Positions 32,968 through 42,361 are shown, counted from the stretch's first letter. The stretch: 64,000 nucleotides of DNA from Acidimicrobiales bacterium (GCA_030830565.1 JAURMR010000041.1:124001-188000), one strand, 5' to 3'. The notes: generated by a model from the letters alone, not told the origin. Numbers and translations are program-made.

Positions 32968-33920
32968 ACATCGATCACGTGTTTCATGCCCTCGAACCCG
33001 TATTCGGCGATCGCGTTGAACGCGACGCAGCCCTAGGCGAGCTCACCACCTATCGCGTTGGGGGCCGAGCCTCGATTCGTGTTCGCGCCGAATCGGCCTC
33101 AGATCTCGAGGTCATCGGGAAATTAATTGCAGAGACCCGCGTTCAATTCGCCGTTCTGGGACGCGGTTCGAATCTCCTTGTCGCCGATCAAGGCTTCGAC
33201 GGAATAGTCGTAACGCTCGGAGAAGGCCTCGCGTCCGTCACGATTTCGGAGACGACAGTGCGTGTCGGTGGTGCTGCTCCGCTCCCTGTTGTCGCACGCC
33301 GAACAGCAGCCGCCGGACTCACCGGGTTTGAATGGGCTGTTGGTGTCCCAGGTTCCATTGGTGGCGCGGTGCGTATGAATGCTGGTGGCCATGGCTCCGA
33401 TATGGCGCAGTCGCTCGTCGGGGTCCACGTCGTCGATCTCGCGACCGGCGACCATGGGGAGATGTCAGCGGCCGATCTGGAACTGGGATTTCGTTCCTCA
33501 GCGCTCGGCCGAACGTTGGTTGTGACCGAGGCAGAACTTGCGCTTTCGATTGGCGATCGGGCTGCTGCGGAAGCGGAAATCTCAGACATCGTTCGCTGGC
33601 GACGGGAGAACCAACCCGGTGGCGCCAACGCTGGTTCAGTCTTCGTGAACCCTCGGCCTGATTCGGCCGGTCGACTCGTCGACGAGGCTGGCGCGAAAGG
33701 TTTGCGACATGGTTCAGCCGAGGTCTCGACCAAACACGCGAATTTCATTCAGGTCGACGATGGTGGTTCCGCCAACGACGTGGCCGCACTCATGACCATT
33801 GTTCGCGCGCAGGTTCGAGAACGCACCGGCGTGGACCTTCATGCAGAAACTCATTTCCTCGGCTTTTCTCCTGAAATTTCAAATGCAGCCGGAGCTCGAC
33901 GCGTCGAGGATCACAACTGA
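32964..33920 (+). CDS. murB: UDP-N-acetylenolpyruvoylglucosamine reductase MurB
   Basis: 318 aa FAD enzyme that makes UDP-MurNAc with NADPH. The opening LTTYRVGGRASI, FAD-binding LGRGSNLLVADQGFDGIV, GSIGGAVRMNAGGHGSDM, RWRRENQPGGANAGSVFVNP (catalytic Ser) and the terminal DLHAETHFLGFS with the catalytic Glu are intact. It is a type I MurB by layout. Coupled to murC (ATGA) and ftsQ (TGATG). Confidence 0.95.
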   Translation: MNIDHVFHALEPVFGDRVERDAALGELTTYRVGGRASIRVRAESASDLEVIGKLIAETRVQFAVLGRGSNLLVADQGFDGIVVTLGEGLASVTISETTVRVGGAAPLPVVARRTAAAGLTGFEWAVGVPGSIGGAVRMNAGGHGSDMAQSLVGVHVVDLATGDHGEMSAADLELGFRSSALGRTLVVTEAELALSIGDRAAAEAEISDIVRWRRENQPGGANAGSVFVNPRPDSAGRLVDEAGAKGLRHGSAEVSTKHANFIQVDDGGSANDVAALMTIVRAQVRERTGVDLHAETHFLGFSPEISNAAGARRVEDHN

Positions 33921-34711
33921 TGGCCAGCCGAATCCTCGATCGAAAAGGTGCTGATGCCGAGATCGATCCGCGTATCGCTGCGCGTCGCGACGCGGTGGAA
34001 AACGAGAAGCGACGTCGACGCGGTCGGTGGTGGCTCGCCGCGTCGATCGTTGCCGCCCTACTTGTTGGAGCGTGGTTCGTTACGCGCACTCCGCTACTTG
34101 ACGTCGATCGCATCGAGGTTCGCGGTGCAGTTGTCACGACCGTCGACGACATCGTCGCGACGTCTGGTCTCCGAACCGGTGAACCACTCCTTGAAGTCGA
34201 CGCGTCGTCAGCTGAATCCCGGCTCCGTGAACTTCCCTACATCGAGAGTGCATCGGTGGCCCGAAAGTGGGACGGCCTTGTCACGATTACCGTTACTGAA
34301 CGTTCGCCGGTTGCAATTGCCGCGTCCTCCGATGGCGTTGCGATGCTTATTGACGCTTCTGGCAGAGTCATTGGCCCTCATGTGGCTGGTGACGGAGTCG
34401 AAACTGTTCTGATTGGCGTCGAGGCCGGAGCTCCGGGAACCGTGGTGGAAGGAGTCGCTGGGGCCCTTGAAGTGGCCTCGCTCCTCACCCCGGGAATGCG
34501 GGCTCGGATCGCGGGGATTGCGACCGCTCCCGATGGTGCGCTCAATCTGGCCCTCCTGCCCCAAGGCATCGTCATCATGGGCCCGCCTACAGACCTCCCA
34601 GCCAAGGTCGACTCGTTGCGGATTGTGATGGGCCAGGTCGACCAAAGAGACCTTTCGACGATCAACGTAGTGAATCCCTCAACCCCCGTCGTCGTGAGAA
34701 CCCCGAAATAG
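33920..34711 (+). CDS. ftsQ: Division protein FtsQ
   Basis: 263 aa. A highly basic cytoplasmic segment (ENEKRRRRGR) leads into one membrane helix (WWLAASIVAALLVGAWFV), a POTRA domain (LLDVDRIEVRGAVVTTVDDI...ASVARKWDGLVTITVTERSP) and the beta domain. FtsQ links the early and late parts of the divisome through FtsL and FtsB. It is the last gene of the tightly overlapping block; ftsZ follows after 81 nt. Confidence 0.92.
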   Translation: MASRILDRKGADAEIDPRIAARRDAVENEKRRRRGRWWLAASIVAALLVGAWFVTRTPLLDVDRIEVRGAVVTTVDDIVATSGLRTGEPLLEVDASSAESRLRELPYIESASVARKWDGLVTITVTERSPVAIAASSDGVAMLIDASGRVIGPHVAGDGVETVLIGVEAGAPGTVVEGVAGALEVASLLTPGMRARIAGIATAPDGALNLALLPQGIVIMGPPTDLPAKVDSLRIVMGQVDQRDLSTINVVNPSTPVVVRTPK

Positions 34712-34792
34712 CCCTAACGGGCGAGTAACCTCGCTCTAGTTCTTCTACGTCTTTCTGAAGTCCGTCCTGCATTTCTCTCGAAGGAGCTCCCC

Positions 34793-35863
34793 ATGGCCGC
34801 CAGTCCGCAGAACTACCTCGCGGTGATCAAGGTCGTCGGCGTCGGTGGTGGTGGCGTTAACGCCGTCAATCGCATGATCGACGCTGGCCTCAAGGGTGTT
34901 GAGTTCATTGCCGTCAACACTGACGCACAGGCGCTGCTCATGAGCGATGCCGACGTCAAGCTCGACATCGGCCGTGACCTCACCAAGGGTCTTGGTGCAG
35001 GGTCCGATCCAGAAATCGGTCGTGCCGCTGCCGAGGCACATGTCGACGAAATTGAAGAAGCGCTCAAGGGTGCCGACATGGTGTTCATTACCGCCGGTAA
35101 GGGTGGTGGTACCGGAACGGGTGCAGCACCGGTTATCGCGCAGGTCGCCAAGAGCCTTGGTGCACTCACCATTGGTGTGGTTACCCGCCCCTTTGGCTTT
35201 GAAGGAAAGCGTCGTTCGACGCAGGCCGATACCGGTATCAAAACCTTGAAGGAAAAGGTCGACACCCTCATCGTCATTCCCAATGACCGATTGCTCACGG
35301 TCTCCAATGACAAGACCTCGGTGCTCAACGCGTTCAAGATGGCCGACGAGGTCCTTCTTCAAGGTGTTCAGGGCATCACCGACCTCATCACGACACCAGG
35401 CCTCATCAACACCGACTTTGCCGACGTCAAGATGATCATGAGCGACGCTGGTTCGGCGCTTATGGGTATCGGTTACGGCTCGGGCGAGGGTCGTGCGGTT
35501 GCTGCGGCCAAGGCGGCGATTTCCTCGCCGCTGCTTGAAGCCTCAATCGAAGGCGCTCGCGGAATCCTTCTCACCATCGCTGGTGGAAGCGACCTTGGCC
35601 TCTTCGAAGTGAACGAAGCAGCCGAGATCATCCACGCTGTTGCCCATGCCGACGCCAACATCATCTTTGGCACGGTCATCGACGACGAAATGGGCGACGA
35701 AGTTCGCGTCACGGTCATTGCAGCCGGTTTCGACCGCTGGGATGGCGAGGTTCGTTCCGGCCGTATCGGTCGTGATGATCGACCGATCGCTCGTGATGTG
35801 TTCTCTACCGACGACGACCTCGATGACGACGGCGACTTCGACGTCCCGTCGTTCCTTCAGTAG
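34793..35863 (+). CDS. ftsZ: Tubulin-like division GTPase FtsZ
   Basis: 356 aa. The GTP-binding tubulin signature GGGTGTG is at 104-110, the T7 synergy loop NTDFADV at 206-212, and the C-terminal anchor peptide ends DFDVPSFLQ, which SepF and FtsW bind in actinobacteria. The disordered linker is short (about 30 residues, very acidic). A strong ribosome site (GAAGGAG, 8 nt before the ATG) contrasts with the weak or absent ones of its neighbours, as expected for a highly expressed gene. The 81-nt gap before it holds TAACCT, a possible own promoter. Confidence 0.98.
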   Translation: MAASPQNYLAVIKVVGVGGGGVNAVNRMIDAGLKGVEFIAVNTDAQALLMSDADVKLDIGRDLTKGLGAGSDPEIGRAAAEAHVDEIEEALKGADMVFITAGKGGGTGTGAAPVIAQVAKSLGALTIGVVTRPFGFEGKRRSTQADTGIKTLKEKVDTLIVIPNDRLLTVSNDKTSVLNAFKMADEVLLQGVQGITDLITTPGLINTDFADVKMIMSDAGSALMGIGYGSGEGRAVAAAKAAISSPLLEASIEGARGILLTIAGGSDLGLFEVNEAAEIIHAVAHADANIIFGTVIDDEMGDEVRVTVIAAGFDRWDGEVRSGRIGRDDRPIARDVFSTDDDLDDDGDFDVPSFLQ

Positions 35864-35880
35864 TCACCGTCTCCGCCACG

Positions 35881-36570
35881 GTGCGGTTCTTTGATCGAGC
35901 GCTCGTCGACGGGCGCTCGATCCGCGTCCGAAGCACCGAACGATCCGACGGGGACTTCTCCGTTGGGGGAGTGGGCCCAGAACTTGAGGCACGTCGTCGA
36001 GCAGTCGTTGATCGCCCATGGGTGTGGCTCTCTCAGGTGCACGGCGATGTCTGTCTTGACGTCGACGAACTTGGTATCGAGACCGTGCATGGTTCCCCAG
36101 CCGATGCGTCACTGACTTGCCAAACCGACATTGCTCTTTCGATACAGACTGCAGACTGTGTTCCGATTGCGCTGTGGTCGGAAGACGGAGTGATCGCTGC
36201 GGTGCATGCGGGGTGGCGTGGGCTTGAAGTTGGCGTGATCGATGCGGCGGTTCTGTCGATGCGAGAGCGGACCTCCGAGCCACTTTCGGCCGTTATCGGC
36301 CCGTCGATTGGGCCGGAGTGCTACGAGTTCGGAGAGGCTGACCTTGTTCGTCTCGAACGACGTTTTGGTTCTGGAGTCCGGTCGAATACGTCAACCGGTC
36401 GCCCCGCACTCGATGTGCGAGCAGGAGTTCGCTCAGAACTCGCTCGTCTCGGTGTCAGTATCGAAGTTGACGATGCGGTCTGCACCGCGTGTGCAGGTGA
36501 TTTCTTTTCGCACCGTGCGCGATCTGAGAATGAGCGTCAAGCGACCGTAATTTGGATCGAGGAATCGTGA
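35881..36570 (+). CDS. pgeF: PgeF/YfiH family purine nucleoside phosphorylase (laccase-domain)
   Basis: 229 aa. Zinc ligands His54 (SQVHGD), Cys93 (TADCVP) and His109 (VHAGWRG) are in place, together with GPSIGPECYEFG and CTACAGDFFSHRA. Proteins of this family were once called multicopper polyphenol oxidases; members cleave purine nucleosides, and E. coli PgeF edits UDP-MurNAc-L-Ser, which fits the location beside mur genes. GTG start 17 nt after ftsZ; the stop overlaps yggS (GTGA). Confidence 0.9.
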   Translation: MRFFDRALVDGRSIRVRSTERSDGDFSVGGVGPELEARRRAVVDRPWVWLSQVHGDVCLDVDELGIETVHGSPADASLTCQTDIALSIQTADCVPIALWSEDGVIAAVHAGWRGLEVGVIDAAVLSMRERTSEPLSAVIGPSIGPECYEFGEADLVRLERRFGSGVRSNTSTGRPALDVRAGVRSELARLGVSIEVDDAVCTACAGDFFSHRARSENERQATVIWIEES

Positions 36571-37244
36571 CCACTCAAGTCAATGCGCAACTCGTTGCCG
36601 AACACGTTGACGAACTGCGCGCACGTCTTACGCAGTTGTCTCCCAATCGAACCGTTCGCATCGTTGCGGTCACTAAGGGATTCGGAGTGGATGCTCCGCG
36701 TGCGGCACTCGCTGCTGGTCTCACAATGATCGGCGAAAACTACGCGCAGGAACTCATTGCGAAGCACGCGGAACTCACACCTGAAGAGCAGGCGAGAATC
36801 GAGTGGCATTTTCTTGGAAGGTTGCAACGGAACAAAGTGCGCAGCTTGGCCTCGATCGTGTCGGTGTGGCAGAGCGTTGATCGTTCCGAATTGATTGACG
36901 AGATCGCTCGTCGAGCCCCGGGCGCCCGGGTCATGATCCAGCTGAATCTCTCCAATGAGCCTCAAAAGGGTGGCGCTCCGCTGGGCGAATGTGGCTCGCT
37001 GGTTGAACAGGCTCGGGCAGTGGGACTCGACGTCGTTGGCCTGATGGGCGTTGGCACTGTCGGTGACCCGGTCGAATCCGCAGAGGCATTTTCCCGGTTG
37101 GTCGGTTTGGCCAGTGAACTCGGTATCGCTGAAAGCTCGATCGGTATGTCCGACGACCTCGAAGAGGCGGTGGCCGCGGGTTCGACCATGGTCAGGGTCG
37201 GGACGGCACTTTTCGGGGCCCGGGCCCCTCGAACTGAAGTTTGA
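36567..37244 (+). CDS. PLP homeostasis protein (YggS/PLPBP family)
   Basis: 225 aa from the GTG overlapping the pgeF stop. Single-domain PLP-binding barrel protein: VRIVAVTKGFG holds the PLP lysine (Lys37), followed by IGENYAQEL, WHFLGRLQRNK, GLMGVGTVGD, SIGMSDDLEEAVAAGSTMVR and VGTALFG. It buffers PLP and is usually found between ftsZ and sepF in actinobacteria, as here. A TTG at 36552 is an alternative start. Confidence 0.92.
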   Translation: MTTQVNAQLVAEHVDELRARLTQLSPNRTVRIVAVTKGFGVDAPRAALAAGLTMIGENYAQELIAKHAELTPEEQARIEWHFLGRLQRNKVRSLASIVSVWQSVDRSELIDEIARRAPGARVMIQLNLSNEPQKGGAPLGECGSLVEQARAVGLDVVGLMGVGTVGDPVESAEAFSRLVGLASELGIAESSIGMSDDLEEAVAAGSTMVRVGTALFGARAPRTEV

Positions 37245-37275
37245 CGGGCCGAATCGCCGTTTGGTGGGACGAATG

Positions 37276-37303
37276 TTGTCTCCCGGTGCGGACCAACTAG
37301 CCT
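37276..37303 (+). promoter_or_regulatory. Putative sepF promoter
   Basis: TTGTCT (37276-37281) and TAGCCT (37298-37303) are 16 nt apart, in the 102-nt gap before sepF. The predicted transcript would begin just before a GGGGG-AGTT-CCCCC hairpin (37319-37332), which stands right before the ACGGAGGG ribosome site. Confidence 0.4.
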
Positions 37304-37346
37304 GCCGGGTCGGACCGGGGGGGAGTTCCCCCGCACGGAGGGTCAG

Positions 37347-37940
37347 ATGTCTTCGATGTGGCGCAAGGCCATGGTGTACCTCGGGCTTGGGCCCGACGAC
37401 GAGTACGACGATTATGCGGCGTCGCCCGACGATCGCCCGTTGCCGCCACCCCCAGCGCAGGTGACTCGTCAACAGCCTGCACGGCCCACCGGCACTGTGC
37501 GCGCCCGTCCGCCAGTTTCCTCTGGCCCAGTTCTTTCGACTGCTCCTGAGACCGGCGAGGTATCTGCGGTGCGTCCCGTCGCTGCACCGACTGCGCCGGC
37601 ACGCTCGGCCGCAGTGGAAGACGCGTCGAAGCCGCGTGTCCGTGCGGTGCCCCGACGTCAGTCGGTACGTCCGCTGTTGGTGACACCAACCCGCTTCAAC
37701 CAGGCGCAGGATGTTGCCGACAACTTCAAGGCGGGAAAGGCAGTGGCGATGGATCTCGCCGATGCCGACGGCGATCTTGCTCGTCGCCTCATCGATTTCT
37801 CTAGCGGCCTTTGCTACGGAATCGGTGGTTCGATGCAACGCCTCGAACGTTCCTCGGTCTACCTGATCCTTCCTGTCGGGGTAGAAGTGCCCGAGGAAGA
37901 ACGAGCACTTCTGCTCGGCCGCATCGACGAAGATCAGTAG
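37347..37940 (+). CDS. sepF: FtsZ-anchoring protein SepF
   Basis: 197 aa. A conserved amphipathic membrane-binding start (MSSMWRKAMVYLGLG) is followed by about 85 residues of Pro/Arg-rich linker and the SepF domain (residues 107-190: VRPLLVTPTRFNQAQDVADN, RRLIDFSSGLCYGIGGSM, VYLILPVGVEV). SepF tethers FtsZ to the membrane in organisms without FtsA and ZipA, and neither is seen in this window. yggT follows after 9 nt. Confidence 0.94.
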   Translation: MSSMWRKAMVYLGLGPDDEYDDYAASPDDRPLPPPPAQVTRQQPARPTGTVRARPPVSSGPVLSTAPETGEVSAVRPVAAPTAPARSAAVEDASKPRVRAVPRRQSVRPLLVTPTRFNQAQDVADNFKAGKAVAMDLADADGDLARRLIDFSSGLCYGIGGSMQRLERSSVYLILPVGVEVPEEERALLLGRIDEDQ

Positions 37941-37949
37941 CCCGCAACT

Positions 37950-38207
37950 GTGTGGGTCCTGATTCACTACGTCGCGCAGATTTTTCTGCTTTGCCTTCTC
38001 GGACGCATCGTTCTGAGTTGGTTCCCTCCGTCACGTCCGGGTCCAGTGGAAACACTCAGGGTGGTGCTTTTCCGCATCACCGAACCCGTGCTTGGACCAA
38101 TTCGCGCCCTCTTGCCCCCAGTCCGAATTGGCGGAATGGGGCTCGATCTTTCGCCGATGATCGTGTTTATCGGCCTCGAAATCCTTCTGGCGTGGTTGCC
38201 GGGCTGA
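37950..38207 (+). CDS. YggT family membrane protein
   Basis: 85 aa with two hydrophobic helices (IHYVAQIFLLCLLGRIVLSW and the C-terminal SPMIVFIGLEILLAWLPG) around the conserved YggT segment ITEPVLGPIRALLPP. Members sit next to sepF and divIVA in Gram-positive bacteria and may act in membrane or osmotic homeostasis. GTG start, 9 nt after the sepF stop. Confidence 0.9.
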   Translation: MWVLIHYVAQIFLLCLLGRIVLSWFPPSRPGPVETLRVVLFRITEPVLGPIRALLPPVRIGGMGLDLSPMIVFIGLEILLAWLPG

Positions 38208-38223
38208 GTCCGCTTCGAAGCCG

Positions 38224-38255
38224 TTGACACCCGGGCTCCTTTCGGCCGATACCAT
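38224..38255 (+). promoter_or_regulatory. Putative divIVA promoter
   Basis: A perfect TTGACA (38224-38229) is followed by TACCAT (38250-38255), which ends 7 nt before the ATG at 38263. The 20-nt spacer is long; reading the -10 as GATACC reduces it to 18. It would give divIVA its own leaderless transcript. Confidence 0.5.
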
Positions 38256-38262
38256 CGCCGCC

Positions 38263-39174
38263 ATGGAAACCACTCCCGGAACTCCCCATCTCCTTACTGA
38301 CGTTCGATTCTCTGTCAGCCGCAAGGGGTATGACCCCGACGAGGTCGACAACTTCCTTGAGCGTGTGAGCGCTGCGGTTGCGCAGCTGCAGGACAAGCTC
38401 CGTCAGGCAACCGCGTCGGCGGAAGCAGCCGAGACGCGTGCTGCCGATGCGGTTCGCAACGAAAGCCGTCTCCAGGCTCGCATCGCAGAACTCGAGTCAG
38501 GTGTTGTCTCCGCACCGGCTGCCGCAGTCGTGGCGCCAATTCGTTCTGTCGATCCGACACTTGAAGCCGAACAGGCATCGTCAGTGCTTGTCATGGCACA
38601 GCGAACCGCTGATGCAACGATCAACGAAGCACGTACGAACGCAGCGCAGATGCTTTCGGAATCCGAGGTCGAAGCCAGTCGCATACTTTCGGCGGCAAAG
38701 ACCCAAGCCGATGAAGCGATTCGTGATCTTGATAAGACTCGCCGCGAACTCGCTGCCGACAACGCTGCACTCGATGCGTTCCTTTCCGAACAGCGTGCAG
38801 TTATCGCCAACGGACTTTCACGAATCCAGGCGGTTCTCGATGATCCGGCTGCACTTCGTGTTGGAACTCCGCCTGTGGAACTCACGACGCCTTCTGTGGT
38901 GCCTGCACCGGCTCCTGCGGCGTTCACAGCTCCTGCTCCCGCTCCGGCACCTGAACCCGAGCCTGAGGTCTTCCAGCCCGTTTTGGCCGAAGACAGCGGA
39001 TGGAGCCCCGAACCGGCCCCGACAACGCTGTTTGTTGACGAAGAGGTCGATGGTGGTCCCGCCACCGCCGCCGTTCCGGTATTTGATGATGAATTCCTTG
39101 CCGAGGACGACGATGATGCCGATGCGGCAATGCGTCGCTTCTTCGACGCAGATTTCGACGACGATCGTCGCTGA
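38263..39174 (+). CDS. divIVA: DivIVA/Wag31 polar growth protein
   Basis: 303 aa. The lipid-binding N-terminal domain (LTDVRFSVSRKGYDPDEVDN then FLERV) is diagnostic of DivIVA. A first coiled coil (to about residue 85), a Pro/Ala linker, a second coiled coil (about 105-190) and an acidic, Pro/Ala-rich tail with repeated APAPAP follow. It marks negatively curved membrane and directs pole or septum growth in actinobacteria. A TTG at 38224 is open but falls on the -35 box, so the ATG is chosen. A terminator follows. Confidence 0.93.
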   Translation: METTPGTPHLLTDVRFSVSRKGYDPDEVDNFLERVSAAVAQLQDKLRQATASAEAAETRAADAVRNESRLQARIAELESGVVSAPAAAVVAPIRSVDPTLEAEQASSVLVMAQRTADATINEARTNAAQMLSESEVEASRILSAAKTQADEAIRDLDKTRRELAADNAALDAFLSEQRAVIANGLSRIQAVLDDPAALRVGTPPVELTTPSVVPAPAPAAFTAPAPAPAPEPEPEVFQPVLAEDSGWSPEPAPTTLFVDEEVDGGPATAAVPVFDDEFLAEDDDDADAAMRRFFDADFDDDRR

Positions 39175-39200
39175 CGACGTTTCAAACATCAACGATCGTT

Positions 39201-39243
39201 CGGGACTCTTCAGCTTCGGCTGAGGGGTCCCGTTTCGTTTTGT
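39201..39243 (+). terminator. Rho-independent terminator after divIVA
   Basis: A 14-bp stem (39201-39214 with 39219-39232, two G-U pairs) capped by a TTCG tetraloop is followed by TTTCGTTTTGTT. It closes the mraZ-divIVA cluster and faces the end of the convergent ileS. Confidence 0.88.
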
Positions 39244-39269
39244 TGTCGGGTGGTGCGGTTCGCTCTGCG

Positions 39270-42200
39270 TCAGTCGACGCGAACGAGTGCAATGCCGATC
39301 GTGGTGCCGTCGATCTCGATTGATCGGTCGCCGTTTCCGAACTCGATCGTGCGGGCAAGGATTTCGGTGGTGATCGTGTCTCGATGGGTTTCGATCACCG
39401 CACGAAGGCCGTCATCAGCGTCGATGGTGACTGCAATACGATCAGCGATTTCGAGGCCGGCGCTCTTGCGTGCGTCATTGAGTGCACGCACAAGTTCGCG
39501 AGCCGTACCTTCGGCGCGTAGTTCATCGTTGAGTTCGAGGTCAAGTGCTACTGCCCATCCGTCGTCTTCGACGAGTGCGAGATCGGCGTGCTTCTCGGCA
39601 CGAACTTCGACCTCTTCGGCAGTCAGGCGTTCGCCGACGATCTCGATCCAACCGTTCTGGGCGAGTTGGGCCTGCAATGCAGATCCATCGGCATCGGCCA
39701 AAGCGGCTTTGACCTCGTTGACCCGAGGGCCGAGGCGAGGACCAAGAAGGCGGAAGTTGGGGATGACGGTCCAGCCCATGAGACCCGAAAGCGAATCGAG
39801 TCGTTCAAGCGTCTTGACGTTGAGCTCGGCTTCGATTTCGGCCTCGATGGCCTGATCGAGATCGGTTCCCCCGTGAAGGAGGAGGGCTCGGGCAAGAGGC
39901 TGACGAACCTTCATCTTTGCGTCGGTGCGTGCGGAGCGCCCAAGGCTTACGAGACGACGAGCAGCATCCATCTGCTCGGCCAATGAGGCGTCGTGTCGAC
40001 CCTTTGCGACTGGCCAATCAGTGAGATGCACGGACTTTTCGTCGGTGAGCGTTGTGTAGATCTCGTCAGCAAGGAACGGGCAGAACGGTGCGAGCACTTG
40101 CGCAATGGTGGTGAGGCACTCGTACAACGTCGCGTGTGCTGCAGCGTCGCTGGACTTCCAGAAGCGAGGGCGACTGCGACGGACGTACCAGTTCGACAAA
40201 TCGTCGACGAACTTGGCAATGCGTCCGGAACCACCAAGCGCATCGAAATTCTCGAGAGCAGTGGTGACCGAGGCGACGGTGTCATCGAGTTCGGAAAGGA
40301 TCCAGCGATCGAGTACGTGTGTCGGCGCAGGAGCATCGGGATCGGGCTGCCATCCGTCGAGATCGGCGTAGGTGGCAAAGAATGAAAACACGTTCCAGAG
40401 CGTGAGCAGTGTTTGGCGCGTTGCTTCGCGAATGCCATCGGGGAACACTCGACGTGGTGTCCATGGCTGTCCGGAAGAAAAGAAATACCAACGCAGAGCA
40501 TCGGCACCGAGAGTGTCGAAGATGTCGAATGGGGCAATGACGTTGCCGCGCGACTTCGACATTTTCTGTCCGTTTTCATCGACGATGAGGGCGAGACAAA
40601 CAACGTTCTTGTAGGGCGTCGAATCAAACACCAACGAGTTCACGGCGAGAAGTGAGTAGAACCAGCCACGGGTTTGGTCGATGGCTTCGCAAATGAAATC
40701 GGCAGGAAATGCGCCAGTGAATGAGTCGGCATTTTCGAACGGATGGTGACGCTGTGCCGATGGCATGGAGCCAGAGTCGAACCAAGCGTCGAGCACTGGT
40801 GCGACGCGTCGCATTGTGCCTGTGCAGCTGTCGGCGCTGCACGCAAACGTGATGTTGTCGACGTGCGGGCGGTGCAGATCGAGTTCTGTGAGGTCACGGC
40901 CAGTCAGTGTGCTGAGTTCTTCAACGGAACCAATGCAGTGTTCATGTCCGTTGGCGTCGCAACGCCAAATCGGAAGCGGTGTTCCCCAGTAGCGATCGCG
41001 TGACAACGCCCAGTCGATATTGCCTTCAAGCCACTTGCCGAAGCGGCCGTGCTTGATGAACTCGGGATGCCACTCGATGCGTTCGTTTTCGCGCATGAGC
41101 AGATCGCGATGTTCTGACGTGCGCACGAACCAAGAGGTCTTTGCCCAGTAAATGAGCGGTGTGCTGCATCGCCAGCAATGCGGGTAACTGTGTTCGTAGG
41201 CCTGTTCGCGAACGAGAAGACCACGGGTATCGAGGTCGGCGATTATGTCGCGGTCGGCCTCTTTGACAAACGTTCCGGCAAATGTGGGAACAGATTCATC
41301 GAACGCAGCGTCGGCATTGACCGGATTGAGAACTGGAAGCTTTTCTGCGCGCGCGACGGCAGCGTCGTCCTCGCCAAATGCAGGAGCGAGATGAACGATG
41401 CCTGAGCCATCATCGGTGGTGACGAATTCCGCGGCGACGACTCGCCAACCATCTGCTCCGGGTGGGGGAGTCAGCGTTTCGAATGGGCGCTGGTAACGCC
41501 AACCAACAAGTTCCGAACCCTTCAATGTTTCGACAACGATCGCGTCTTCGGGCGCAAGGGATGCAGCCATAACGAGATCGCGAGTTCCGTCAGTCGAAGC
41601 AACTCGGACGTAGTCAATGTCGGGGCCTACCGCTGCAGCCACATTCGAAATGAGGGTCCAGGGGGTTGTCGTCCAGACCAGAAGATCAACATCGCGATCA
41701 ACGATTGGGAATCGGACATAGACAGACGGATCCACAATGTCGCGATAGACGTCGGGTTGGCCAAGTTCGTGGCTTGATAGTGCGGTGCCGCACCTACCGC
41801 AATACGGCGAAACTTTGTGGCCCTCATACAGAAGCCCTTTGTCCCAGAGCTGACGAATGAGCCACCACACTGACTCGACGTAGGAATTGTCGAGGGTCCA
41901 GTACGCGTCGGCAGTATCAATCCAGACGCCGGAGCGCTCGGTGAGTGCGGTCCAGTCGGTGACATAGCGCTGCACCGATTCACGGCAGCGTTGGTTGAAC
42001 TCGGCGATGCCGAACGCTTCGATTTCGTACTTGGTGGAAAGCCCGAGTTCCTTCTCGACCTCAAGTTCGACCGGCAGACCGTGACAGTCCCAGCCGCCCT
42101 TGCGGGGGACATCGCGGCCTCGCATTGTCTGGAAGCGGGGATAAATGTCTTTGAAGACCCGCGCCCACACATGGTGGAGGCCGGGTCGGCCATTTGCCGT

Positions 42201-42347
42201 TGGGGGACCTTCGTAAAAGATCCAGGGCTCGCTGCCGGCCCGCAGGCGACGGGTCGCGCCGATGGTGTCCTCGGCCTTCCAGAGCTGCAGGCGGCGTTGT
42301 TCGAGGGAGGGGAGGTCGAGATCTGGGTCGACGGGACCGAATGACAT
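39270..42347 (-). CDS. ileS: Isoleucyl-tRNA synthetase (type 2, eukaryote-like)
   Basis: 1025 aa class I synthetase. The HIGH-equivalent reads GLHHVWARVFKD (His58-His59) after PPTANGRPG, the catalytic KMSKS loop is GQKMSKSRGN, and WDCHGLPVELEVEKELG and the editing region (TTTPWTLISN) are present. This HIGH-region form is that of the eukaryote-like type 2 enzymes common in actinobacteria. The frame continues antisense through the downstream dksA-like gene to 43046; homology fixes the start at 42347, with TACGCT 8 nt upstream. Divergent from the DksA-family gene. Confidence 0.96.
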   Translation of the reverse strand: MSFGPVDPDLDLPSLEQRRLQLWKAEDTIGATRRLRAGSEPWIFYEGPPTANGRPGLHHVWARVFKDIYPRFQTMRGRDVPRKGGWDCHGLPVELEVEKELGLSTKYEIEAFGIAEFNQRCRESVQRYVTDWTALTERSGVWIDTADAYWTLDNSYVESVWWLIRQLWDKGLLYEGHKVSPYCGRCGTALSSHELGQPDVYRDIVDPSVYVRFPIVDRDVDLLVWTTTPWTLISNVAAAVGPDIDYVRVASTDGTRDLVMAASLAPEDAIVVETLKGSELVGWRYQRPFETLTPPPGADGWRVVAAEFVTTDDGSGIVHLAPAFGEDDAAVARAEKLPVLNPVNADAAFDESVPTFAGTFVKEADRDIIADLDTRGLLVREQAYEHSYPHCWRCSTPLIYWAKTSWFVRTSEHRDLLMRENERIEWHPEFIKHGRFGKWLEGNIDWALSRDRYWGTPLPIWRCDANGHEHCIGSVEELSTLTGRDLTELDLHRPHVDNITFACSADSCTGTMRRVAPVLDAWFDSGSMPSAQRHHPFENADSFTGAFPADFICEAIDQTRGWFYSLLAVNSLVFDSTPYKNVVCLALIVDENGQKMSKSRGNVIAPFDIFDTLGADALRWYFFSSGQPWTPRRVFPDGIREATRQTLLTLWNVFSFFATYADLDGWQPDPDAPAPTHVLDRWILSELDDTVASVTTALENFDALGGSGRIAKFVDDLSNWYVRRSRPRFWKSSDAAAHATLYECLTTIAQVLAPFCPFLADEIYTTLTDEKSVHLTDWPVAKGRHDASLAEQMDAARRLVSLGRSARTDAKMKVRQPLARALLLHGGTDLDQAIEAEIEAELNVKTLERLDSLSGLMGWTVIPNFRLLGPRLGPRVNEVKAALADADGSALQAQLAQNGWIEIVGERLTAEEVEVRAEKHADLALVEDDGWAVALDLELNDELRAEGTARELVRALNDARKSAGLEIADRIAVTIDADDGLRAVIETHRDTITTEILARTIEFGNGDRSIEIDGTTIGIALVRVD

Positions 42348-42355
42348 GGGGGCCA

Positions 42356-42361
42356 AGCGTA
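42356..42361 (-). promoter_or_regulatory. -10-like box of ileS (leaderless)
   Basis: TACGCT on the minus strand, 8 nt before the ATG of ileS, with no Shine-Dalgarno sequence between. No T-box leader could fit in the gap. Confidence 0.45.

Noticed and set aside
36537-37967. Minus-strand ORF of 476 codons opposite yggS and sepF
   Set aside because: It spans two well-supported genes and the gap between them, with Arg/His-rich sequence typical of antisense frames.
38403-39185. Ser/Ala-rich minus-strand ORF of 260 codons opposite divIVA
   Set aside because: It mirrors the Ala/Glu coiled coil of DivIVA; repeats in one strand create long open frames in the other.
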